From Amoebophrya sp. A120 (Eukaryota > Sar > Dinophyceae > Syndiniales > Amoebophryaceae): a stretch of DNA of 64,000 nucleotides. Where the stretch lies: contig CAJINV010000003.1 of the NCBI GenBank assembly GCA_905178155.1, positions 6,629,612-6,693,611 of the forward strand. The letters are read 5' to 3'. The translations under genes were made by a program, and so were the position numbers. Below are positions 1 through 10,900 of this stretch, one piece after another. The notes beneath the pieces are model-generated. The model was not told the DNA's origin and did no database searches. It saw only the letters and a list, made by a program, of their open reading frames with translations. The first letter of the stretch is position 1. Each line of letters begins with the position of its first letter.

Positions 1-115
1 GCTTCGAGGCTTCGTCCGGGCTTCGAGGCTTCGTCCGGGCTTCGAGGCTTCGCCCGGGCTTCGCGGCTTCGCCCGGGCTTCGCGGCTTCGCCCGGGCTTC
101 GCGGCTTCGAGAGGC
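1..115. repeat. GC-rich short tandem repeat
   Basis: Back-to-back copies of an 18-19-base unit resembling GCTTCGAGGCTTCGTCCGG, drifting to GCTTCGCGGCTTCGCCCGG. The array is cut by the window edge. No gene is visible here. Confidence 0.9.
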
Positions 116-417
116 TGTGCGCCGTCTTGCCTTTGTCTTTGCTTTGCGCCTTTTGCAGCTTTGCCTTTGTAAGCACTTTCGCAGCTTTGCCTTTGCTCTG
201 CGCCTGCGCTCTCTACTCTCAGCTTTTGCTTCCAGTTTTACTTTCGGTTTTTGTTTTCGGCTTGAGCTTTTAATTTCTTTCTTGCTTTTAGCTGTTACTT
301 TCAACTTTTGCTTTTGACTTTTACTTTTAGCTTTTACTTTTAACTTTTGCTTTTAGCTTTTGACTTTTACTTTTAGCTTTTGAGTTTTACTTTTAGCTTT
401 TACTTTTAACTTTTGCT
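116..417. repeat. Degenerate transition into the heptamer satellite
   Basis: Pyrimidine-rich sequence made of imperfect 6-7-base words (CTTTTGC, CTTTTAG, CTTTTAC) that grade from the GC-rich repeat into the exact heptamer array. The 66-codon open frame starting at 117 is only repeat translation. Confidence 0.8.
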
Positions 418-1578
418 TTTAGCTTTTAGCTTTTAGCTTTTAGCTTTTAGCTTTTAGCTTTTAGCTTTTAGCTTTTAGCTTTTAGCTTTTAGCTTTTAGC
501 TTTTAGCTTTTAGCTTTTAGCTTTTAGCTTTTAGCTTTTAGCTTTTAGCTTTTAGCTTTTAGCTTTTAGCTTTTAGCTTTTAGCTTTTAGCTTTTAGCTT
601 TTAGCTTTTAGCTTTTAGCTTTTAGCTTTTAGCTTTTAGCTTTTAGCTTTTAGCTTTTAGCTTTTAGCTTTTAGCTTTTAGCTTTTAGCTTTTAGCTTTT
701 AGCTTTTAGCTTTTAGCTTTTAGCTTTTAGCTTTTAGCTTTTAGCTTTTAGCTTTTAGCTTTTAGCTTTTAGCTTTTAGCTTTTAGCTTTTAGCTTTTAG
801 CTTTTAGCTTTTAGCTTTTAGCTTTTAGCTTTTAGCTTTTAGCTTTTAGCTTTTAGCTTTTAGCTTTTAGCTTTTAGCTTTTAGCTTTTAGCTTTTAGCT
901 TTTAGCTTTTAGCTTTTAGCTTTTAGCTTTTAGCTTTTAGCTTTTAGCTTTTAGCTTTTAGCTTTTAGCTTTTAGCTTTTAGCTTTTAGCTTTTAGCTTT
1001 TAGCTTTTAGCTTTTAGCTTTTAGCTTTTAGCTTTTAGCTTTTAGCTTTTAGCTTTTAGCTTTTAGCTTTTAGCTTTTAGCTTTTAGCTTTTAGCTTTTA
1101 GCTTTTAGCTTTTAGCTTTTAGCTTTTAGCTTTTAGCTTTTAGCTTTTAGCTTTTAGCTTTTAGCTTTTAGCTTTTAGCTTTTAGCTTTTAGCTTTTAGC
1201 TTTTAGCTTTTAGCTTTTAGCTTTTAGCTTTTAGCTTTTAGCTTTTAGCTTTTAGCTTTTAGCTTTTAGCTTTTAGCTTTTAGCTTTTAGCTTTTAGCTT
1301 TTAGCTTTTAGCTTTTAGCTTTTAGCTTTTAGCTTTTAGCTTTTAGCTTTTAGCTTTTAGCTTTTAGCTTTTAGCTTTTAGCTTTTAGCTTTTAGCTTTT
1401 AGCTTTTAGCTTTTAGCTTTTAGCTTTTAGCTTTTAGCTTTTAGCTTTTAGCTTTTAGCTTTTAGCTTTTAGCTTTTAGCTTTTAGCTTTTAGCTTTTAG
1501 CTTTTAGCTTTTAGCTTTTAGCTTTTAGCTTTTAGCTTTTAGCTTTTAGCTTTTAGCTTTTAGCTTTTAGCTTTTAGC
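418..1578. repeat. (AGCTTTT)n heptamer satellite, about 165 copies
   Basis: Nearly perfect tandem AGCTTTT (equivalently TTTTAGC) over about 1.16 kb. The period equals that of the plant/dinoflagellate-type telomere repeat TTTAGGG, and one TTTAGGG occurs right at the array edge (about 1580). Degenerate blocks of the same heptamer recur near 28200-28320, 46950-47067 and 47870-48060. It may be subtelomeric or simply a genome-wide microsatellite. Confidence 0.95.
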
Positions 1579-1842
1579 GTTTAGGGTTTCACTTCTCTCA
1601 GTTCTCGAACAATTGATAGCGATCCCCCTTTCAGAGCAATGAATCGAATTCCCGCACGCACGCTTTTCTACCCCTCGGCGTGCAACAGTCGAAGATGGAA
1701 CAAGACCTAAACCTCATGCACGCCCCCCCCAGTGCAGGATAGATGATGATGATGATTAGCTTTTAGCTTTTACATAGTTAGTCATTGTAATAGCGGACAC
1801 TTGTCTTTTAAATGTTTTCGCACTTGCTATTGATATAGATTG
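1579..1842. other. Spacer between satellite and first recognisable exon
   Basis: Contains one TTTAGGG, a C8 run, a short GAT repeat and two more heptamer units near 1757. No start codon or exon can be tied to the downstream gene. The first exon(s) and promoter of gene 1 would be expected here or further upstream, but I cannot identify them. Confidence 0.5.
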
Positions 1843-1926
1843 CAAGACAGAGCTGATTTGTGTACACAAATCCCGCAACAGAAATTTCCATTTCAATACG
1901 GGGAGGGGGGATTTTTCCTTTCGATA
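1843..1926 (+). mobile_element. Right end of a family C introner (left end not found)
   Basis: The segment ends in the family C right terminus (GGGGAGGGGGGATTTTTCC then TTTCGATA) and is followed by GAACC, the expected downstream 5-bp repeat. No matching left terminus preceded by GAACC is visible upstream. The element is therefore truncated, or its left part and the preceding exon were lost or displaced next to the heptamer array. The left boundary given is approximate. Confidence 0.6.
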
Positions 1927-1927
1927 G

Positions 1928-4900
1928 AACCTGAGTCCAAGCAGCACGGAGCAGCAGCAGGTGCGGACCTTCAAGCGGGCGCTGCGCCACGTTTGGTCGC
2001 TGGGAAAGAATGCGCACAAGTTGCTGCATAACTTGTTTGAGGACGTGGACGATATGGATTGCAAAAGTATCGTACTCGTATGAATGCAAGTCTTGCATTG
2101 CAAATCTTTTTAGTAAGGCAAATCCGCATGACAAATTTTATTTCTCATGCTAAGGAAATTTGTATTGCAATTTATACTAGTGCGATGCTTTTGCAATGCA
2201 TAGACGACAACTTGTGGCAAATCCCCTCCAATGCAAGTTTCGCGGAAAGCACGACGAACGCGACGGATCTGAGTTTCATGTTTGGGAACGCCAAAGTGAG
2301 TGACCGCGTGTTTCATCCAACGGAGTTCAAAGTGGGCAACGAGTCTGCGTCGTTTACGCCGGGGACGCTGACGGAGTCCTTTCAGCCGCTGGACCCCAGC
2401 CACAACTTCTTCGCCAATTGGAACACCGCAAAGGCCACGGATTTCCGCGGCATGTTTTTCCAGACCGCGGGGGTGTACGCCGAGGTTTCCAAGTGGAACA
2501 CGGGGAGCGCGCGGAACTTCAATTACATGTGGAAGCGAGTGCAGCTGCTGAACCCTTGGGGCGTAGTGAACTGGGACGTCCGGATATCCTGAGTAAAAAC
2601 GGGGCCCACGCCACAGAGCTGTCGTTATGCAAATGTGCAATGACAGGAACTGAACATTTGTAATGCGCATCTCCATGAGAGGCATTTTCTTTTCCAGTCG
2701 TGTTTTGGAATTTGTCATGCTGTTATGAAAGCGAAATCTTGGGTCACAGTCACATCGAAAACGAGAAAAAACGCAGCTTTTCAACAAAAAATCGATGGAC
2801 TCGGCTCGTGTTTCGCGTCAAAAAAACGCATTTTTTTTAGGTGCCTGAAAATTTTTTGTTGTTTTTGCAGAAATTCGCAGCAAAAACCAGCAACAAACAC
2901 AGCAAAAAACTCCGAAGCTTTTGCGAAAAAATTGCAAGAAAGCTGCGCGAACTTTCCGAATTTTTCAGCGCAAAAAACACAAAAAAAAAGCCCGTGGGCC
3001 GCGCGTCTTTCCCGCGCAAAATTGCCCCGCGGCCTGCTTTTGATTTTTGATGAAATGCCGCAAATTTTTCTTCAGATTCTGGGAAAATTTTCCGCGACAA
3101 AGGCGCGGACCAATCCAAGAAAAAGCGCAGGGCCCGCTGTCTTTTTTCTGGCGGCGAGGGCGCTGATTTTTGCAACCCGGGGGCGCTTTTTCGCGCAGAA
3201 GAAAACAAAGCCGGGGCCCAAAAATCGGGCGCCGTTTTCGCGCGAAAAATGCGCAGCGGCACGTTTTTCATTTTTGCTGGCAGGCCGCAAAATTTTGCAA
3301 AATAGCAAGCGGATTTCTCGGACCGGGAAGCGCGAAACTGCGCAAAAAAGCAAAGGAATTTTGCGGGCCAGGAAAAGAAAAACCATAAAAAAGAAGCGGG
3401 GCCCTTTCGTTTTTTTTTTGGCAGAAGGGCAAAGAAATTTCCGAGGTCCGCCCTTTGGAAAATTTTTGCGGCGCCTCCGTGAAATTTTGTGGCTTTCCTT
3501 GTTCGGAAAGCGGAAAAAGCTCGCCGCAAAAAGGCGGGCCAATTTTCTAAAAAAGGCCGGCGCAAATCGGCGCAATTTTTTCAATGTAGCGCCCGGATTT
3601 TTCGTCTTTCGGGTGGTATTTCCTCCGCCTTGGCTGCGTTTCAAATCGCCGAAATTCGGCAAGAGTTTTTGCTGCGCGGCTCGGTTTTTGCATTCGTGCA
3701 ACCTGTTACCCGAGAAGAAAAAACCGAAGGCAGGCGACTCGTTATCTAGATAGGCACGCGGGCGGACCGCTTAAAAGAAGGCGAGAAATTAAATAGAAAC
3801 TCAAGGGGGCGCGCGCTAGTCGCTAGCTAAGCTATTTGCTCAAGAAGGCGCCTGGTTATTTCAAAAAGATGCGCGCTAGCTAGCCCCGTTTTTCGTTTTC
3901 CTTAGATTTAGCCTACCGAAAAGAAGAAGAGCAGCAGCAGGACGCGCCGAAGCAACCAAGGGCCCGGCTCCTGGTTCCGCCGTGCCTCCGGCGGGGTAGG
4001 TATCTTCGAGCGCAGATCTGTCTGGGTCTGGAAGCCGCCAAAGCCTGTCGCGCTAACTATAATGCAGCGGGAGGCTACGCATGGCCCTCCATTTCACAAC
4101 CGCTCTCGCAGTACAGATCTTCTTGCATTATATCGTATTCCAGCAAGGGCATGAGCGTGGCAGGCTCAGGCCCTTCCAGGCCCAGCCATGTTTGCAATGC
4201 GTAGAGGGGTCTCGCCCTTTGTGTGGGGCCACAAAGGGCACCGCGGCAATTTCACTGGGGGCAGTGGCCCCATCAAGTTGGTCCGGATCGGCGGCAGCTC
4301 CTCTGTCCGTTTTGTTTTTCGGTAGCGCGCACTTAGATCGAGCCCGTCGCGTCGGCGGGGATATAACGCCGCGGCCCACAGCAAAGCTCAGACGCGACGC
4401 GCGGGCGGCCGGCTTTTGATGTGGCCCGCGGCGCGTGCGATAACCCCACGCGGCGGGCTCGATTTGGGTGCGCGGCTTTGGATGAAAATAAAAGATCCGC
4501 GGGAGAAGCATCGCCCGCCGGAAACATCCGAGAAAACGGCGACGGAGACATCGCCGGGGACATGGAAAAAAACCAAAGACAGGAAAAACACCAAAAGCGC
4601 GCGCCCGAATCGGGCCCGTCGCGTGGGGATATGGCGCCGCGGGTCACATCAAAAACGCGACGCCCGGGCGGCCGGCTTCTGATGTGACGCACGGCGCGAC
4701 ATCCCCATGCGGCGGGCCCGATTTGGGTGCGCGGTTTGGGATGGGGAAAATCCGTGGGAGAAACATCGCCGAAAATAAACATCCGAGAAAACGGCGACGG
4801 AGACATCGCCGGAGACATCGAAAAAAGCGAAAGACAGGAAAAACACCGAAAGCGCGCGCCCAAATCGAGCCCGTCGCGTGGGGATATAGCGCCGTGGGTC

Positions 4901-7900
4901 ACATCAAAAACGCGACGCCCGGGCGGCCGGCTTCAGATGTGACAGACTCGCGGCGCGATATCCCCACGCTGCGGGCTCGATTTTGGTGCGCGGTTTGGGA
5001 CGAGGAAAATCTGCGAGGGAGAAACATCGCCGAAAACATCCGGGAAAACTAACGGCGACGGAGACATCGCCGGGGACATCAAAAAAAGCGAAAGACAGGG
5101 AAAACACCAAAAGCGCGCGCCCAAATCGAGCCCGTCGCATGGGGATATAGCGCCGTGGGTCACATCAGAAGCCGGCCGCCCGGGCGTCGTGTTTTTGATG
5201 TGACCCACGGCGCTCTATCCCCATGCTACGGGCTCGATTTGGGTGTGCGGTTTGGAAAGGAGAAAGCCGGCAGCCGAAAAAACTCGCAGACAGGAAAAAC
5301 ACCAAAAGCGCGCGCCCAAATCGAGCCCGTCGCATGGGGATATAGCGCCGTGGGTCACATCAGAAGCCGGCCGCCCGGGCGTCGTGTTTTTGATGTGACC
5401 CACGGCGCTCTATCCCCATGCTACGGGCTCGATTTGGGTGCGCGGTTTGCAAAGGAGAAAGCCGGCAGCCGAAAAAACTCGCAGACAGGAAAAACACCAA
5501 AAGCACGCGCCCAAATCGGGCCCGTCGCATGGGGATATAGCGCCGTGGGTCACATCAGAAGCCGGCCGCCCGGGCGTCGTGTTTTTGATGTGACCCACGG
5601 CGCTCTATCCCCATGCTACGGGCTCGATTTGGGTGCGCGGTTTGCAAAGGAGAAAGCCGGCAGCCGAAAAAACTCGCAGACAGGAAAAACACCAAAAGCA
5701 CGCGCCCAAATCGGGCCCGTCGCATGGGGATATAGCGCCGTGGGTCACATCAGAAGCCGGCCGCCCGGGCGTCGTGTTTTTGATGTGACCCACGGCGCTC
5801 TATCCCCATGCTACGGGCTCGATTTGGGTGCGCGGTTTGCAAAGGAGAAAGCCGGCAGCCGAAAAAACTCGCAGACAGGAAAAACACCAAAAGCACGCGC
5901 CCAAATCGGGCCCGTCGCATGGGGATATAGCGCCGTGGGTCACATCAGAAGCCGGCCGCCCGGGCGTCGTGTTTTTGATGTGACCCACGGCGCTCTATCC
6001 CCATGCTACGGGCTCGATTTGGGTGCGCGGTTTGCAAAGGAGAAAGCCGGCAGCCGAAAAAACTCGCAGACAGGAAAAACACCAAAAGCACGCGCCCAAA
6101 TCGGGCCCGTCGCATGGGGATATAGCGCCGTGGGTCACATCAGAAGCCGGCCGCCCGGGCGTCGTGTTTTTGATGTGACCCACGGCGCTCTATCCCCATG
6201 CTACGGGCTCGATTTGGGTGCGCGGTTTGCAAAGGAGAAAGCCGGCAGCCGAAAAAACTCGCAGACAGGAAAAACACCAAAAGCACGCGCCCAAATCGGG
6301 CCCGTCGCATGGGGATATAGCGCCGTGGGTCACATCAGAAGCCGGCCGCCCGGGCGTCGTGTTTTTGATGTGACCCACGGCGCTCTATCCCCATGCTACG
6401 GGCTCGATTTGGGTGCGCGGTTTGCAAAGGAGAAAGCCGGCAGCCGAAAAAACTCGCAGACAGGAAAAACACCAAAAGCGCGCGCCCAAATCGAGCCCGT
6501 CGCATGGGGATATAGCGCCGTGGGTCACATCAGAAGCCGGCCGCCCGGGCGTCGTGTTTTTGATGTGACCCACGGCGCTATATCCCCACGCTACGGGCTC
6601 GATTTGGGTGCGCGCTTTTGGTGTTTTTCCTGCCTTTCGCCTTTTTCGATGTCTCCGGCGATGTCTCCGTCGCCGTTTTCTCGGATGTTTTCGGCGATGT
6701 TTCCGCCCCACGGATTTTCCTCGTCCCAAACCGCGCGCCCAAATCGACCCCGTCGCATGGGGATATCCCGCCGTGAGTCACATCAGAAGCCGGGCGCCCG
6801 GGCGTTGCGTTTTTGATGTGACCCACAGCGCTACACCCCCATGCGGTGGGCTCGATTCGGGCGCGCGTTTTCGGTGTTTTTCCTGTCTTTGATTTTTCCC
6901 CATGTCTCCGGCGATGTCTCTGTCGCCGTTTTCTCGGATGTTTTCCTTCGGCGATGCTTCTCCCGCGGATTTTCCTCATCCCAAACCACGCGCCCAAGCC
7001 GAGCTGTCGCGTGGGGATATCTTTCCGCGGGGCACATCAGAAGCCGGCCACCCGGGCGTCGCGTTTTTGATGTGACCCGCGGCGCCATATCCCCGCGCGA
7101 CGGGCTCGATTCGGGCGCGCGCTTTTGGTGTTTTTCCTGTCTTCGGTTTTTTTCCCTGTCTCCGGCGATGTCTCCGTCGCCGTTTTCTCGGGTGTTTTCG
7201 GCGATGCTTCTCCCGCGGATTTTTTTCATCCAAAACCGCGCACCCAAATCGAGCCCGCCGCGTGGGGATATCGCGCCGCGGGTCACATCAAAAGCCGGCC
7301 GCCCGGGCGTCGCGTTTTTGATGTGGGCCGCGGCGCTAAATCCCCAGCAAGGCGATGGGCTCGATTTGGGCGCGCGCTACCGAAAAAGAAAACGGACAGA
7401 GGAGCTGCCGCCGATCCGGACCAACTTGATGGGGCCAATGCGCCCAGTGAAATTGTTGCGGTGCCCTTTGTGACCCCACACGGGGCCACAAAGGGCGAGA
7501 CCCTTATATGCGTTGCGAATATGTCTGGGTCTGGAAGGGCCTGAGCCTGCCATGCTCATGCCCTTGGCCTTGCTGGAATACGATATAACGAAAGAGGATC
7601 TGTATTGCGCGAGCGGTTTTGAAATGGAGGGCCATGCGTAGCCCCCTGCTGCGTTATAGCATGGCAGACATTGGCGGCTTCCAGACCCAGACAAGTTTGC
7701 GCTCGAAGATACTAACCCCGCCGGAGGCACGGCGGAACCAGGAGCCGGGCCCTTGCTTCGGCGCGTCATTTTGCTGCTCTTCTTCTTTTCAATGACCTAA
7801 ATCGAAGCAAAAGGAAGGAGGGGGCTAGCTAGCGCGCATCTTTTTGAAATAACTAGGCGCCTTCCTAAGCAAGTAGGTAGCGGGCCGCCTGTCTTAGGTT

Positions 7901-10900
7901 TTTTCTTCTTCGGATAACAACTCTCGCGAATGCAAAAACCAAGCCGCGCAGCAAAAGCTCTTGCCGGATTTCGGCGATTTGAAACGCAGCCAAAGCGGAA
8001 AAAGTACCACCCGAAAGACGCAAGACCCGGGCGCCAAATTGAAAAAATTGCGCCGATATGCGCCGGCCTTTTTTAGAAAATTGGCCCGCCTTTTTGCGGC
8101 GCGCTTTTTCCGCTTTCCGAAGAAGGCAAGCCGCAAAATTTCACGACGGCACCGCAAAAATTTTCCCAAGGGTGGACCTTGAGAATTTCTTTGCCCTTCT
8201 GCCAAAAAAAAACGAAAGGGCCCCGGTTTTTTTCGTTGGTTTTTCTTTTCCTGGCCAGCAAAATTCGTTTGTTTTCTTGCCCAGTTTTGCTTTTGCTGGT
8301 CCGAGAAATCAACTTGCTTTTTTGCAAAATGTTGCGGCCTGCGAGCAAAAATGAAAAGCGTGCCGCCGCGCATTTTTCGCGCGAAAACGGCGCCCGATTT
8401 TTGGGCCCCGGCTTTGGTTTTTTCTGCGCGAAAAAGCGCCCCCGGGTTGCAAAAATCAGCGCCCTCGCCGGCAGAAAAAAGAGAGCGGGCCCCGCGCTTT
8501 TTCTTGGATTGGTCCGCGCCTTTATTGTCGCGGAAAATTTTCTCAGAATCCGAAGAAAAATTTGCGGCATTTCACCAAAAATCAAAAACAGGCCGCGGGG
8601 CAATTTTGCGCGGGAAAGACGCGCGGCTTACGGGTTTTTTTTTTGTGTTTTTTGCGCTTGGAAATTCGGAAAATTCGCGCAGCTTTCTTGCAATTTTTTC
8701 GCAAAAGCCTCGGAGTTTTTTGCTGTGTTTGTTGCTGGTTTTTGCTGCGAATTGCTGCAAAAACAACAAAAAACTTTCAGGCACCTAAAAAAAATGCGTT
8801 TTTTTGACGCGAAACACGAGCTGAGTCCATCGATTTTTTGTTGAAAAAGTGCATTTTTTCCCGTTTTCGATGTGACTGTGACCCAAGATTTCGTTTTCAT
8901 AGCTGTAAACAGGATGAGAAAGTGGCTTTGTCATGCGGCTTCCCTTGCTGACCACCACTACTTACACTGCGGATGGAAATTTTTCATGCACAACTCCCAA
9001 AACTTGGGGTTTGTGTTGCAGATTTACCCACTTGACTTTGGGGTGGGGACATTTTTGCTCAGGATACCGGAAAGCCACGTCGTTCATACAGATGTTCGCA
9101 GAAACTGTGTCGGCGAACCCGTGCGTCAGCCGGTGGCTGATTCAGGACGGCGCGAACGTGGAGAAGATGTTTTACGAGTCCAGTTGCGCGACGCCCGAGA
9201 CGCACCCCTCGGTGGAAGAATCGCTCCGCGCCGAAATCTTGAACGGCGCCTACCACCCCGCGACCTGCAACTCCACGTCGCCGCTGCAGTGGGACCAAGA
9301 GGAGAGCCATGGCAGATCCTTTGCCTGGATCCAGCCTGTGGGCTGCCGCGCGCCCATGCGTTTCGTCCTGAAGACCAAAGCGGGACAGGAAAACGTGCGA
9401 CTCCCGGTCCGCGCGAACTTCAAGTACGATGCGAGTCTGTTCACCGGGCACTCGGTGGCGGAAGCCGCGAACCTGGGGGGGAGTCTGGTGCACCGGAAGA
9501 AAAACCAGCGGGTAAACGGCGGCAAGAGTTTGATGGGCGACCTGGGCTTGTCTTTCCCCGCGGGACAGGAGTACATCGTCGTCATCGTTGGCCTATCAAA
9601 CGCAAAAATGTCTGGGTCTGGAAGGTTTGAACTTGTGATGGTAACTTTGGACTCTAAAAGAATCTGTATTCCATGACCAGCAAGAGGAGTCTAGTTTGTG
9701 CTACGCGGGGAGGGCGTTGGTCATGCGGAGTAGGCATCAGGAAGCCCTCTAAAAATCTGTGATGCTAGGCCGTGCATTACAGACATCCTGGGCCATGCAA
9801 AATATGCATGACAAACCCGGCAACATTGCAGACCCAGACACTTTTGCATTTGATATGGCCCGGACTTTCCGCAGTGGCTGACGGGGATTGATTCGGCCGC
9901 GGTCGAGGGGAACGCGGCAAGTCCAGCCAGTGTGACCGTGCCGACCGCGACGGTCTCTCCCTCTCCGTACAAAGAGATCGCGACGGAGGCCGCCCTGAAC
10001 AGCGCTAGCGAACCGGAATTCCTGAACTTCCGCGACGCGCTGACGAAGATCATCGCACTGGGGGAGGTGGGTTGGCAACAGCTGGACGGCGCGTTCGAAA
10101 ACGCGAAGGAGCTCGTCGAAATGAACTTTACCGACTACGAACACACCGTGTTCAACGCGACGCGCCTCGAGCGCTTCTGCCAGTTTCATCCCGGCGTGTG
10201 CGACCAGCTGCCGGCCGTCACCAGCCCCCGGTCGCGGTTGCGGCGGCGGCTCCAGGCCGGCGAAACCTCCTCGGGCTCCATTGCGGTCTTCCCGCTCGTC
10301 TCCTCGCTGGAAAAAGCCTTCCGCGGCACGGTTGCGGTGGTGCTGAAGGATTTGAACAGCTGGGACGTATCCGCCGCAACCAGTCTCGCGGGGTTATTCG
10401 AGAACGCAACAAGCATCACCAATTTGGACATGTCCGCGTGGCAGACCGGCACGGTGAAAGACTACTCCAGTCTGTTCGCCTTCACGAAACTGGCCAACCC
10501 GGACACGCAGTTTTGGAACACGGGGAAGGGGCAAAACTTCAGCGGGATGGTGGTTCACAGCGAAGGTGCCAACTTGAATACGACGAACTGGGACATGAAG
10601 TCCGCGTTGGACTTTACCAAGATGTTTTCATTCTCTAAGGCCGCGGACCCGGATGTCTCCAAGTGGGACACGAGCAAAGTATTGACCCTTCGCTCTATGT
10701 TCGAATCCGCGGAAGTGGCCGCTCCAGTTACCTTCTTGTGGAACACACAGATGATCACCAGCATGAAGCGGTTCATTTTCAATGCGCCGCGGGCGAGGTT
10801 GGACATCGGGCCGTATTGGAAAACGGTAGGGCTCACAAACCTGTCCTACATGTTCGAGGGGGCGTACTTCAACCCGAATGTAACGAATTGGGACGTTTCC

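Larger units (their letters stand above)
2724..8901. mobile_element. Element Q: 6.2-kb foldback element nested in the family D introner
   Basis: Ends TATGAAAGCGAAATCTTGGG and its inverse, flanked by the 5-bp repeat GCTGT (2719-2723 and 8902-8906). The termini and duplication length match the introners. The arms (about 2724-4330 and 7375-8901) are long inverted copies of each other and enclose a tandem array. Long open frames in the arms (for example 2725-3753) lie on both strands and have no recognisable domain. No transposase was recognised. Confidence 0.9.
2585..9066 (+). mobile_element. Introner, family D, carrying a nested 6.2-kb element; intron 2 of gene 1
   Basis: The left end TATCCTGAGTAAAAACGGGG pairs with the right end GGGGACATTTTTGCTCAGGATA. 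Direct repeat CCGGA at 2580-2584 and 9067-9071. Removing 6,487 bp restores frame in the middle of a DUF285 unit: NWDV before the intron and MFAETVSANP after it fit the repeat spacing. Without element Q the introner would be about 300 bp, normal for its family. Confidence 0.92.

Noticed and set aside
2725-3753. 342-codon open frame in the left arm of element Q
   Set aside because: Very Lys/Arg/Phe-rich, matched by open frames on the opposite strand and by the inverted arm at 7894-8900. No domain.
5155-6550. CRISPR-like repeat array
   Set aside because: The whole 195-bp unit is repeated with no variable spacers, in a eukaryotic intron.
5155-6816. 553-codon open frame on the plus strand
   Set aside because: It is translation of seven identical 195-bp units whose period is a multiple of three, inside an intron, with parallel open frames on the other strand.
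9594-9856. TA or TAT as the introner target duplication
   Set aside because: TAT occurs at both borders but using it as the boundary breaks the reading frame in several cases. The 5-mers outside it match and restore frame every time.
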